A stretch of 64,000 nt of DNA, from NCBI GenBank assembly GCA_963675135.1, contig OY776120.1:24766001-24830000 (forward strand), read 5' to 3'. How positions within the stretch are numbered: the stretch's first letter is position 1; each line of letters starts with the position of its first letter. This DNA is from Galeopsis tetrahit. Its lineage: Eukaryota > Streptophyta > Magnoliopsida > Lamiales > Lamiaceae. The position numbers and the translations under genes are program-made. Positions 35,512 through 47,214 of the stretch are shown here, piece by piece. The notes beneath the pieces are model-generated. The model ran no database searches and was not told the origin of the DNA. It saw only the letters and a list, made by a program, of their open reading frames with translations.

Positions 35512-37102
35512 TCAAGTACTAAAAGAGTTAAATGGAAGTGTAAGTTGCTCAAGAAGAGCAGTAATGGGAACAGCAAGTCTGGGGTCGTACGCAAAGCCAT
35601 GCAACTCACCATCTCTGAGGTAAGGACACGGCGGCACCCACGTCCACCGCTTCCCTGCAAAGTCGAACATCAGAGCCTTATCCGACGTACCCTTAACCAG
35701 AATCACCACAAACTCGCCATGCGCCACCGCGTCAAAGCCGCGGCCACCTTCAATCTCCACGAACTGGCTATACAACTGCTGCGGCATCCTCTCAATCTCC
35801 ACCCACAATCCGGCGGCGCAGTCCTGCAGCGTCCAGAGGCGCAAACTCTTGGGAACATTGAGCTTACTCTTCTCCACCGCCGCCACCAGTATAAGCCTCC
35901 CCTTACTCTCCACCAGGCTCGGAGACCGGAGAAACCTCCGCATGGGAGCTTGAATCTTACACCATTGATTTGTACATATATCGTATGAGACTACGCTGAA
36001 CGGGCTGTAATTCATGCAGAACACCCGCCCCGCCACGTGGACCATTTTCCCCGACTCCAGGCTGCACAGCCGCGGTAACGCCGCCGTTGTGCCCCATATC
36101 GAGTAAAATCCACCTCCGTCGATGTGGAAACTTTCCGACGTCAGATTCTTCACAGCATACGGAGATATCAAATCGTCACCTGCCGGATATTTAAAAGTAG
36201 TTTTACATTTGAAAAATGACAACGATTTTAAGAAATATCATATTTTATGTAAAGTTGTTTGGGGAGTTGAAAAAATGTAAGAAAAAAAAAAAGATAGAGA
36301 AAGAAAGAAAGAAAATGAAAAAATGTAAGTGGTGTAATTTTGTATAAAAGTTGAAAGATAGTTGTTAATAAATGTAAAACCAAAAAATGATCATAATATT
36401 TCAAGGAAATATAGCTAGTATATTCAAATAATTTTGGAATTATAATATACTAGTCCATAAAATAAGAGTATTTATTTTGATTTTAATTAATAGAGAGTGA
36501 GTGACTGACTGACCTGCAAAAACTAAGTCTATAGAGGAAGATGTGACAGTGAGAGCGACGGAAGGGCAAAGTCTGGGCCTTAACGTTGAAGGTAGTTGAA
36601 GGAAAGTGCCAGTAACGGCGTTGCACAGGATAACATTCTTGGATCCCGCGTCGTCCGAGACCCAGCAGATAAGGCCGCCAGAAGACGACGCGGGTGAGAA
36701 CCCCGCTGGGATCTGCAGCGGGGTTGCGAGGCGGTACCATTTCAGGCTCTGGGGGTCGAAAAGATACGCCTCGTGGTGGCTATTAGTGTTTGGCGTAGAA
36801 GAATTAGTAGGGTTTCGGAAAATGCCGTTTTTGAGGGTTTGGTGTTTGAAAAAGAGGAACCAAGGGCGGTTAGGGGAGACTTGGAGGTAGAGTTGGACGA
36901 AGGCGGCGGAGAAGACGAGGGCGTACCAACGCTTGCAGACGGAGCGTGCTCGGAAGAAGGCGGGGGGAGGGAGGGCGGCGAGGATGCGGTCGAGTAAAGG
37001 CTGAGGGAGCCTGCTCCAGATTCTAGGGTCCATCCATTGCATTTGCATTTGCATTTGGATTTGCATGGGAAAAGGGTAGGAGGGGGTGTGAAAGGGGTCC
37101 AT
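35512..37102 (-). CDS. UFO: F-box protein, UFO/FIMBRIATA orthologue
   Basis: Exon 1 (37102-36514) and exon 2 (36179-35512) join at a GCA-G|GT junction (donor GTCAGT, acceptor CCGGCAG) to give 418 aa. The start follows a methionine/glutamine-rich leader. The F-box spans about residues 27-70 (WMDPRIWSRLPQPLLDRILA, then PPPAFFRARSVCKRW). The second half is the very conserved UFO region: DDLISPYAVKNLTSESFH, SLESGKMVHV, IQAPMRRFLRSPSLVESKGR, LVAAVEKSKLNVPKSLRLW and VPPCPYL, ending LLEQLTLPF. UFO is the SCF substrate adaptor that works with LEAFY to activate B-class floral genes and shape floral meristems. The 334-bp intron lies in AG|DDLIS; Arabidopsis UFO is intronless as far as I recall. Confidence 0.96.
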
Positions 37103-37161
37103 AGGTAATTTTGAGTGAGTAACTAGGAGTGAGTATGAAAATGTGCGTGTGGTTGGGGTTT

Positions 37162-37169
37162 ATTATATA
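37162..37169 (-). promoter_or_regulatory. Putative UFO TATA box
   Basis: The minus strand reads TATATAAT about 60 bp before the UFO start codon, inside an otherwise C/T-rich leader. This gives a plausible short 5' UTR of about 30 nt. No other copy is closer. Confidence 0.45.
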
Positions 37170-38458
37170 GGGGGAAAGGGAAAGGGAAAGGGGGAATGAG
37201 TTTGGGATTTCCTATGAAGGAATTAATAATGATTCTTTGCTGGTTTGAGAAAAAGGCACTGAAAGTCATTTGTGATGATGGATCCATCTATCATTTCAGT
37301 GCTTTCTTGTCAAAGCCGAGGAAGGAAATTTAAACTAAGAAACATGCAAGGACATACAGCAGCACCACAACTGACGTTTTTTTTTTTGGACACAAGAACT
37401 TATTGCCTTTATCGAACCAAAGACTTTTAATTCTCTTAACAAAAAGGAAATTAATTGAAGACACCAACTAAAATTAACGACATTTGGATAAATAAAGATT
37501 TGTTAAGAGGATATACTTATCTTTTTATAACCATATATTGTTAATATCTCTTTCAAATTCTAAAATATGGAGAGAGTAGTATACTAGTTAACCGAATGAG
37601 ATCACGTGTTTCAATTTTGGTGTTTTATATTTTTTTAACTGTATGGATGATTGATATGTGTTATATTAAAAATAATCAACGTCCTATAATATTGAAGACA
37701 ACACGTGTTAAAAATTCAATAGAATGAAAAACTAGTGAAACATAAAAAGTGAAATAGAGAAATTGAATCGGTAATTAACAGGGTGGGTGTTGTAATGACC
37801 ATATATTCACATAAAATAGCACTAGTCATGTATGCATCAAGCACAGCCTAGAAAAACTCAATTGCGTTTTTAAATAGAATCAATTGCAACTGTTCAAGAA
37901 AAAAAAAATACAACTATTCAATGAAAAGAACGGTTTAATAATGCACTTGAGTTCACGTTACACTTGATGCATAAGAGACTTTATTCTATAAAATATAGGG
38001 AAATATAGTAGTATATTTTACATATACACTCCATTTTTTATATGAATATGCCAGAGTGCAAGCATGAAAAATGTTAGAGAATTAACAAATGAATTAATTT
38101 TACACATCTCTAAAATCTTCATAGTATTAATACTTAAGTTCGCCCATGCCCAGGGTTCAAATACAATTGAAAGTAATTTCATCCATAATAATTCATCACA
38201 CGCATGAAAAAGTGTTAGAGAATTAACAAATGAATTAATTTCACACTAGCTTCTATGTAAATTTGGGTGGAATCCACCAAATAAATAAAGGAACCGTGTG
38301 CAACCCTTTTATCCGTAGGGGGTACTTGAAGAGGGATGCATGATGAGACATTTAATTGAGTGGAACATTTAATTGGGTGCATGTTTAAAGGCTCCAATAT
38401 ATTATTTAAAAAGCTAATGTTAAGCAATTAGCGTTATTATTTGTTAGGATTAATGGAA
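37170..38458. other. UFO upstream region, no gene seen
   Basis: AT-rich DNA with one direct repeat: GCATGAAAAATGTTAGAGAA followed by TTAACAAATGAATTAATTT near 38061, and again near 38203. It should hold the UFO promoter. No individual control site could be defended from sequence alone. Confidence 0.5.
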
Positions 38459-39020
38459 TATTGGATGTCATCTAATATGTATCTATCAGAAGAGTTGCTA
38501 GTGATCTGATCTTGGAGTTCAGTAAAGTTGAGTTAAGGTGTAATTCAACTGATAAGGTTTAGTGGTCTTATTAGGAGTCAACTAATCTGAAATTAAGAGT
38601 TTGGACAACTCTGCTGAAGCAAGTCGTTTGAAGTCATTTCAGGAGAGTTGGGTCAAGTCTGCTGAAGCCAACTCAGCTTATCCCAAGTCTGCTGAGACAA
38701 GTCTGCTGGGTCAAGTCTACTGAAATCTAGTTTTCAGAGTTAGTTAATTTTGTTATTTCTGTTAGTTAGTTGGTTAGTGGCGGTTATCCAATGCATTGTA
38801 CATCTATAAATACACCATCTAGTGCATAGGTTGTAGGTTACACACTTAGAGAGTTCAAGAGACAGATCAAGCTTTATGTATACTTGTAATCTGTAACTTT
38901 TATTTGGTGATTAGTGAAGAGAGTCTTCTATCCTCCGTGGACGTAAATCATTTGATCGAACCACGTAAATTCCGTTTTTTTTTCTTTGAGTTTTTTATTA
39001 GTTTCAATTCATTGCGTTTC
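38459..39020 (+). mobile_element. Copia-like solo LTR, degenerate (copy 1)
   Basis: From about TATTGGATGTCATCTAATAT to the region after CGAACCACGTAAATTCCG, this has the layout of a Ty1/Copia LTR: TCTATAAATACACCATCTAG (TATA), a GTAATCTGTAA stretch, then TCCTCCGTGGACGTAAATCA. It is related to 40215-40790. Ends are approximate; no duplication or internal region was found. Confidence 0.6.
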
Positions 39021-39850
39021 TAATTGTCTTGATTTATCATTTGTAAGGAGTTGCTTTATGAATACAATTACGTAACATTATTATTATTATAGGATAGAAA
39101 ACATGCAAATTGGATGAATTGGTGCAATAAAATAAAAAGGATATGATGGGAGTATATATAAGAAAAGGCGATGAAACCCATGTAACCTAGCTAGAGGCTA
39201 CTTATATATGTACTCTCTTATCTACGGTAATTTCTGCTTCCATTGAGTAATTATATACTCTTTCTACAACTCAATTGGCTTTAGCTCTTTTTTGTATTAG
39301 GTTGGGGGTGGGTGCATGGGGTGGGGGTGGGCTTAGAAATCTCAGACAGACTTATTGTCCTCGCTCGTCACAACAGAGTCAGTGTGTTGTTTTTGTCAAT
39401 CTCTTAAATATGATTACCCCCAGAAATTTAAACCCCACCAAAATGGAAAAAGTAGGCTCGTCAGATTTGGAAAATCGTGTTTTGCGTCAAGAAATATCCC
39501 AAACAGGAAAAAGCCTTTCTCTCCACTTCTGGAAATTTCCCACTGCTTCAAGAAACCCCATCACTCCAACTTCCCTTAACAGTAGTATACATACATACAT
39601 CTCTCTCTCTCTCTCTCTCTTCAAACCCACCCGCTTGGCTACTCTCTCGTGTATACTCCTCCCATCACTTACTTAAAGGATTCATAACACAAGTTTTAAT
39701 TAATGTATAAATTATTTATTGGTATTATGGAAAATAAAAATGACATAGTAAAGACTTTTCAACTTAAGTAGTAAATATGATTTGTAGTGTGAATAAAGTA
39801 ATAACATTTAATATAATATTGAGATATTTTGAAGGTACAGTTAAAATGTA
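39021..39850. other. Spacer between the two solo LTRs
   Basis: No gene is supported. A CT dinucleotide run (about 39600-39622) is embedded in sequence resembling a plant 5' leader, but no convincing start or exon follows. Confidence 0.45.
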
Positions 39851-40073
39851 CTCCCTTCGTCCAATTTTGTAATGCCCATATGGATTGGACACGAATTTTA
39901 AGAAAAAATGATTGTTTAAATAAAAAATGAAAAAATAAAATAGAAAATGAGCGAGTGTAATATTACATTTGTAAGAAAGTAAAATTATAAAATTGAACAT
40001 AGAGAATATTGTTTACTATTTAAAAGACACAAAAAAATGACAAAAATGAGTCATAAATAAGGGACCAGGGGAG
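39851..40073. mobile_element. Stowaway MITE
   Basis: TA, then CTCCCTTCGTCCAATTTTGT, ending AAGGGACCAGGGGAG near a TA; about 223 bp. Confidence 0.72.
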
Positions 40074-40214
40074 ATATAGCTAGTAATAATATAGAATTTA
40101 ATGGTAAGTTTTTTTATGGAACTCACCATTTATATAAATATGTATAAATGATTTATGCTAGTGGTGTCATCTGATTTTATATCAAAGTCATATATATATT
40201 GTTGTGAGATAATG

Positions 40215-40790
40215 TGAATTGGATGTTGTCTTAGCTAATTCTAATGCATGCTAGAAAAATGGTTGTATTTGTTTGGAAGTCATCTGGTTCTGAATCAGAT
40301 CAGTTGAGGGAGTTTGGTCATCTCAGCTGATAGGCTATGTCATTTGATCTGATAGTTCTAGAACAACTCTTTTGAGTTTATGTCTTCTAATCTTATCAGC
40401 AGAATTGAGGTTCAAGTCATTTGAGCCATATCAGCTGATACTCAAATCAACTGAGATAAGTCGTCTGATTTTGTTAGTTTCAAAGTTAATTAATTTCTAA
40501 TCAGTTGCAGTTGGGGAATTAGTTATTAACAGTTCAATAGAACATTATTCATCTATAAATACACCTTATTTTGTACTAGTTGGGTTGGTTGATTAGTTGA
40601 GTGAGTGAGCGTGTTGTTTGAGTGATCAATACTTTAATTTGTAATATTTTACTTATACTAGTGAAAAAGAGTCTCTATCTTCTGTGGATATAGGTCATGA
40701 TCTTGAACGAACCACGTAAATTATTGTCTTTGAATTGTGTTCTTTAATTTTCAATTATATGCGCGCGTGAGAGCTTGTTTCTAGCTTTGA
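40215..40790 (+). mobile_element. Copia-like solo LTR, degenerate (copy 2)
   Basis: Starts near AATTGGATGTTGTCTTAGCT and contains CATCTATAAATACACCTTAT, TTTAATTTGTAATATT and TCTTCTGTGGATATAGGTCA with CGAACCACGTAAATT. These match copy 1 in order, with clear divergence. Boundaries are approximate. Confidence 0.6.
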
Positions 40791-41039
40791 TGCAAATATT
40801 TAATGGATAAATGGTAAAAATCGACTTTATTTTTGTAATTAATTGCACTTCAAAGATCGAATTGTAGTGCAAATACTAAACTTTTAAATTGTTAAAAGAA
40901 AAGGGCTTTGAGCAAATTTGCAGATAAAACAAAAGGACGAAAATACCTTTGTTTTGCTTGTGAATTTGTCCGATATTATTTTTTAAAACAAGGGACAAAA
41001 TTGCAAATATCAATTTTCTCAATATCTATATGATATGAT

Positions 41040-41614
41040 TAGGGTGGTTCGGGGTATACTAAAATTTGGTATGAAAAAATCATATCGATAACGTACAAAT
41101 TTGATATGGTATACCGGTACCATATCGATATATCGATTCATATCGAAAATATTAAACCATCATTTCATATAGAAATACCGAGATATCAATTTATACCGAT
41201 AATGTTGAATCGTCATTTTATATAAAAAATAATTATTTAAAATTTATTTTAATTATATTTTAAAGTTTTAAGTTATTTTAATTTAAAAATAATACTTCAC
41301 TCATATCAGTGAAAGCTATTCAACTTTTCTTTTCCGTCCATTCCAATGAAAGTTACTCACATTTAATTATCTTATTTTTCTTCTCTCAATCACATCACCT
41401 CAAATACATCTTACTTGTTCTATCATATTTATTAGCTTCCGTGTCCAAAGCTTTCGGGTACGTAGCTTTCACCGGAACATAGGGGATATAAAACTATAAA
41501 TTATATTATAAAACTATTATTTTATTGAGGTTTCAATATTTTGGTGTACCAGTATATTGCTTTATATCGAATATTGAAATACCGCAATATGATTATTTTT
41601 CACATCGTTACTAA
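41040..41614. repeat. Flank of CACTA-2: possible hAT-like fragment with nested Stowaway remnant
   Basis: From 41040, TAGGGTGGTTCGGGGTATAC looks like a hAT-type MITE start and is followed by CGATATATCGATTCATATCG-type words. The similar text TTCGGTATAATATTATACTG continues right of CACTA-2, so CACTA-2 split it. The opposite terminus is not clear. A decayed Stowaway (about 41289-41486; TTCACTCATATCAGTGAAAG to TTCACCGGAACATAGGGGA) lies inside. Confidence 0.4.
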
Positions 41615-41635
41615 CACTACAAAAAACGCGCGGTT

Positions 41636-42070
41636 TACCGATGGATCTACCGACAGAATTGTGGTCGGTAGGCGTGGTTTCCGACGGAACTACCGACAGA
41701 ATAATTCAGTCGGTTCTAGGCTCGTCGGCCCGATTTACCGACGAATTTTTTTTTTCCGTCGGTAGTCCCGACGGAATAAATCAGTCGAGTCTGCCGACGG
41801 ATCTCATTCCGTCGGTAGGCCGAATGACCCGTTTTGAAACCGGGTCTGATTTCTGTCGGCAATTCCGTCGGACGTCCGTCGGTAGTAACGACGGACTTGC
41901 CGACGGAAATTTATTTTAGAATTTTTTTTTACAAAAATATATCCGTCGGCTTCTGTCGGGAATTCCGTCGGTACTTTCCGACGGAACTCGATTTTATATT
42001 TTTTTAATTCGGAATTATATTCCGTCGGTGCCCGTCGGTAGTACCGATGGAATTATCCGTCGGTAGTAAG
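41636..42070. repeat. CACTA-2 left subterminal CCGACGGA array
   Basis: At least a dozen CCGACGGA/TCCGTCGG words occur in both orientations, often as facing pairs 10-30 bp apart. In En/Spm this class of repeat is bound by TNPA (family knowledge). Confidence 0.88.
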
Positions 42071-42127
42071 GTAACCCAAAAAAAAAATTACTGGGCAGAT
42101 CGGACCCGCTATTTGTTATTAAGGCCA

Positions 42128-42215
42128 CCATTTATTCTGGCCTTGCTAGGAATCGAACCCGGGTGTGTGGGCGCCTAGAGAGGGGCGCCTACCACTCGGA
42201 CAGGTGTGTTACTTG
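42128..42215 (-). other. tRNA-like sequence with A and B boxes in CACTA-2
   Basis: On the minus strand an A-box-like TGTCCGAGTGGT (42202-42191) is followed 42 nt later by a B-box GGGTTCGATTCC (42160-42149). Between them GGCGCC...GGCGCC can form an anticodon-stem-like hairpin. The T arm has one mismatch and no good acceptor stem closes, so this is tRNA-like or SINE-like, probably not a working tRNA gene. Confidence 0.45.
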
Positions 42216-42660
42216 TTCATAATTGTAATATTAATTGTATATGTACTCATTTTCGACCCTTTTTTTTTTTTAAATTCATAAAATTAATTTCTTTCATATA
42301 TATCAAATAATTAAATTTGAAATCTATAATTTATATTTTTATAATTTATATATTTTAAAATACTAAAATATTCATATTTTAACTAAAATACTAATATTTT
42401 TTAGTAAAAAATTCATTTTTTTGCTAATTATTTTTTTAAAAATTTTAAAAAATTAATGTCATTCACATAAATTAAATAATTAAATTTGTAATCTATAATT
42501 TATATATTTTTAAATACTAAAATATTCATTTTTTTTGCTAATTATATTTTAAAAAATTTCAAAAAATTAATTTTTTTTCACAATTTTTAGTTGTAACTTA
42601 ATGATAAATATTTTTAAATTGTACATCTAATAAAATAATTAGCTTACATTATATAATTTA

Positions 42661-45600
42661 TTATTCATCTTCTTCTTCTTCATCTACATTTTGATTATTT
42701 GTCTCATCTTCCTCCTCTTCATCATCCTCCTCCTCTTCATTTTCATCATCTTCCTCATTTTCATTATCGTTTTCAATTTCGATCAATTGTGAATTTCCAC
42801 CCGTCAAGTCTACGTGGATATTCAAATCTCCCGAAAAGACTTCAGTTCTAGCCTCTATTTGTTCCGTTTGAAACGGAGAATCATCTTCATCACTTCTGTC
42901 CTTTGTAGGGACTTCTACCATTGATCTTGCCTTTACTTTGCAAACAGCGTGCCATTCAATTTTACTACGTGATCGTACTGGATACTTGCAGTAGTATACT
43001 TGAGATACTTGATGGGCAAATACAAATGGATCATTACCGATATAGCTCCTTTTCGGATTAACATCGACGAGTTTGTACTCCGGATGAATCCTTGTTCCTG
43101 AAGGGCCTGAATCAAACCAATGACACTTGAACAACACTACAGTCTTTGTTGGATATCCCGAATATTCTACTTCAACGACTTCGTGCAACACCCCATAGTA
43201 GTCACTTGCATCTGCATTGTAGTTTGCACTGCTAACGCAAACACCACTGTTGGTAGTCGCTTTTCTTGATGCATAGTCAGATGTATGAAATCTGTAGCCC
43301 TTCACAATATAGCCGTTGTAAGTCTTTACACGACGTAGTGGTCCTTTGCTGAGATCCTTTAAGAATCGATTCCCAAAATCGTTTGACCGTCCCTATACAG
43401 TTCAAATAATTAACATTAATTATGAATCATATTTATTTACGTAAAATTTAAGGAAATGGTACTCACACAACGTTGGAACCATCGGGCAAAATCACGTTGA
43501 AGACGAGCATCTATATCTGTATCTGAGATGTTTTGTTCTGTTCGTCTTAGTTCTTGAGTATACATCCTAATTCACAACATCCAATCACAATTAATATTAA
43601 ATTACATAAATGAAGTAATGATAAAAATATGAAATACTTACTCAATGTAAGGCTGAACTTCATCACAATTCAATAACACATACGTTTGTGCTATTTCTGC
43701 CTCTCTGTTCAACTCCCACTCTCGTTCAGTGAATTTTCCTATTGGTCGTCCCTTAGACTTGAATATAGACAGTATTCCATCAACCTCTTCACTGATATTG
43801 TCTGTATCTCTACCACCGTAGTTACGTGGTTCACTTCTCAACCGAGTGTTGACATGGTCTTCAAAATAATAAGAACAAAACATGCCAACCTCTTCATTCA
43901 AATATGCATTAACAATCGATGCTTCCACATTTGCCTTTTGTTTAGCATTGCGTTTCAAGTTGTGGAGATATCTGATTTATAATAAAAAACATATATTTTA
44001 ATTCAGTGAACATGCATGTAGTATAAATAAAAAATGAAAAATGTAAGAGTTTACCTTTCAAATGGGTACATCCACCTGTACTGCACTGGACCACAAATTC
44101 TGGCTTCATACGCTAAATGAACGGGTAAGTGTTCCATGGAGTTGAAGAAGCTAGGTGGAAAAATTTGTTCCAACTTACACAAAATCACTGGAATGTCTTG
44201 CTCCAAACGAATCATATCATCGATCTTGATCGTTGAAGATGTTAAATCTCTAAAAAAAAAGACTTAATTCAGTGATAGCCCTCCACACATTGAGAGGAAC
44301 AACGTCTCGGAACGCAATCGGTATCAAGCGCTGCATAAAAACATGACAATCGTGACTCTTCATCCCTGAAACCTTACCCCTGTTTATGTCTGCGCATCGA
44401 CTCAAGTTTGACACGTAGTTGTCTGGAAAATTCAACTCGTGAATCCAACGACACAGTTGTTGTTTCTGTGGCTTATCCAGTGTGTAGCAAGCCTTCGGAT
44501 ATCTACCTGTACTGTGATCCATTTTCAACTCTTCGCGACGACAATAAATGTTCAACTCTTCCCGGGACTTTGGAGTATCTTTCGTCTTGCCTTCTGTGTT
44601 CATCATTGTGTGGAACACATTATCAAACACATTCTTCTCAATGTGCATCACGTCCAAATTGTGTCGGATCAATAGTGAACTCCAGTATGGCAAATCCCAA
44701 AAAATACTATTTCTATTCCATCCACCTGGGATTCGACCGTTGTGTTCAGCTGCATTTTCCTCAGTAGATTTTTTCAAACCCGTCCACTGAATCTCATGTA
44801 ACAACGTTTGTCCTGTACGGTAACATTATATTAGAAGAAATTAATAAAACATATACGTATAACATTATACTAGATCAAATAATTGTATAATTAAAATACC
44901 GTTTCGAAGGGGCGGTCGATTGTGTGTAACTGTTCTGTTCTTCAAGAAGTTGTTCTTATTCCTTCTAATTGGATGATCTCGAGGTAAGAACTTTCGGTGA
45001 TTATCGAACCATGTAACTTTCCTACTCTTCTCAAGACTGAAAGCTTCAAAAAAATCCATACAATACGGACATGCTTGAAACCCAGCCGTTTTCCACCCAG
45101 ACAACATAGAATATGCAGGAAAGTCGCTAATGGTCCACAATACAGCAGCACGCATCGTGAAATTCTGTTTTCTGAACACATCATACGTTTGGACACCACT
45201 TTCCCATAAAAAGATCAAGTCTTTTATAAGAGGCTGGAGATAAACGTCAAGTTTATCCTTTGGATTCGACGGACCTGGCACCAATACAGTTAGAAACATT
45301 GTTTGAGGTTTCAAGCACATCCATGGAGGAAGATTATACGGAGTCCGAATCACCGGACACAACGAATACTGTTTTCCAAAGCTCCCAAATGGTGCAAAAC
45401 CATCAGTACACAAACCTAGCCTCACATTCCTCGGTTCAGAAGAAAAATTGGGATACACGTTGTCAAGGTGTTTCCAGGCCTCCGAGTCCGCCGGATGTCG
45501 CATCTCCCTAGACTCGGTCGAAGACGAATCTGTTGCATGCCACGTCATGTGTTGTGCTGTGGCAGTAGAATGATACAATCTCATTAAACGGGGAATGATT

Positions 45601-46508
45601 GGAAGATAATACATCTTCTTGTGTGCCACTTTCTTCTTCGACGACTTCGATTGACCAGCGGGCCCCTTCCGACGTGGCTCTTTGTAACGAGGATGACCAC
45701 ACATCTTACACATGTTCAGATTGTTATCTTCATCACCCCAATATAACATGCAACCGTTTACACAACAATCAATCTTCTCGACCGGCAATCCCATATTTTT
45801 CATCATTTGCTTGCTTTGATGATACGTTGTAGGCACCTTATTCTCAGGAGGGCAGATCTCACTGCATAATTGTGTCATTTGCTCATATGCCCTGTTAGAA
45901 AGCTTGTTCTCGGTCTTGATAGCCATAAGTCGGGCATTAAATGACAGTTCAGAGTGAGAATCACAACCCGGATACAAATCTTGATCGCATAATTTGAGCA
46001 TTTCATAAAACCGAAATGCTTCATCCGTCGGCTGCTCTTCTACATTTGAAAAACCGGCTTCCATTATCATTGTTTGATACATATTGGGTTCTCCCTCCCC
46101 AAACTATTCTTCCCCACCAAACTGTTGTTCCCCACCAAACTGTTGTTCATTACTCGTGCCGGCTTGATTACCATATATTTGTCTTTCATAGATACCAGCA
46201 GTGTAATAGTATAAAACTTGATCAAAGTTATAAGGCCAACGTCCTTCGCCGTGAAATGTCCAGTTATAATAATTAATAGTGAAACCATTCTTCAGAACAT
46301 GTACCAAAACCTCATCAATCGACTTAAATATTTTATTCTGACATTTTTTGGCATTACACGGACACTTGATACAATCCCCATGCATGTAATGTGGGTGGAG
46401 CTTTGCAAATTCAACAAATGACACAAGTTCATTGTAAAATTCACTATTCACATTTCCTAAAATGAACCTAGGAGTTTCATACATCCATCGACGATCCGGC
46501 AATTCCAT
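42661..46508 (-). pseudogene. TNP2-type CACTA transposase with DUF4218 and DUF4216, broken
   Basis: The ATG at 46508 opens MELPDRRWMYETPRFILG, a Transpos_assoc domain (CIKCPCNAKKC). An in-frame TAG at 46101-46103 interrupts a glutamine-rich linker (QQFGGEE-stop-FGEGEPN). The next stretch (46082-44899) is the Transposase_21 core: MGLPVEKIDCCVNGCMLYW, MCKMCGHPRYKE, LCTDGFAPFGSFG, KDKLDVYLQPLIKDL. After an intron (GTATTTTA...TACAG) the DUF4218 part follows (GMKSHDCHVFMQRLIPIAF), with a one-base excess in a T9 run near 44256 that shifts the frame before RDLTSSTIKIDD. Exon 43979-43638 and the last exons (to 42661) give VLLNCDEVQPYIE and a DUF4216 region (VLFKCHWFDSG, FVFAHQVSQVYYCKYP), ending in a long Glu/Asp tail. 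Confidence 0.9.
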
Positions 46509-46539
46509 CTGCTAAACATTTAACATAAAATTCTTACAA

Positions 46540-46690
46540 ACATATAAAAAAATGCACAACTAATTAAACTACACAACTAAACTACAAATATATAAAATGC
46601 ACAACTAATTAAACTACACAACTAAACTACAAATATATAAAATGCACAACTAATTAAACTATAACCATATAAAATGCACAACTAAACTAC
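46540..46690. repeat. 45-bp tandem repeat
   Basis: AAATGCACAACTAATTAAAC followed by TACACAACTAAACTACAAAT is repeated with a 45-bp period about three times, upstream of the TNP2 start. Confidence 0.75.
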
Positions 46691-46804
46691 AAAATTTAAC
46701 CAAGTAAAAAAGAAAAACGTACCGAAATTTGCTTGCTCTCATACAATTTCCACAATTTTTTTCGACTGAGTGAGAAAGGGGAAGAAAGTTTCTGTAAATA
46801 TTAC

Positions 46805-46975
46805 GCGCTACCGACGGATTTTGAAATTCCGTCGGTGCGTACATTTTGAATCTACCGACGGATTATGAAATTCCGTCGGTAGGGTGCCGCCCAAAATTCC
46901 GTCGGTAGAGAACTTGGCCGACGAAATTTCCGTCGGCAGACTTTTCCGACGGAATATTTATTTCCGTCGGTAATA
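46805..46975. repeat. Internal CCGACGGA array between the two CACTA-2 genes
   Basis: About ten CCGACGGA/TCCGTCGG words, as at the element ends, lie 300-470 bp upstream of the TNP2 start and downstream of the TNPA-like gene. No CACTA terminus lies beside them. They may act as a TNPA-responsive TNP2 promoter or mark an old element junction. Confidence 0.85.
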
Positions 46976-47214
46976 TTGGCGGGATAAAATAAAAATCGAA
47001 AATAAAATAAAAAATACTTACTTTATACCAAAATCTAACGAAAAATTATGTATTATGTATAAATTAATAACAATAACATAAATAAACAATTCATTGACAA
47101 ACAAGCATCAACCGAAATAAATATGTCCAACGGAAAATTAAATAGTTTGACAGAAAAAATAAATAGTTCGACAAAAAATTAAATAGTTCGACAGAAAAAT
47201 AAATAGTTCAAACA

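Noticed and set aside
36606..36997. Plus-strand open frames over UFO exon 1
   Set aside because: They are antisense shadows of the F-box gene in GC-rich coding DNA.
42661..43305. Glu/Asp-rich protein as an independent host gene
   Set aside because: Its N-terminal part is the DUF4216 region that normally ends TNP2-type CACTA genes, and it lies in frame order inside CACTA-2.
44865..46508. Two separate genes at 46104-46508 and 44865-46082
   Set aside because: Both are consecutive parts of one TNP2 reading frame separated by a single TAG.
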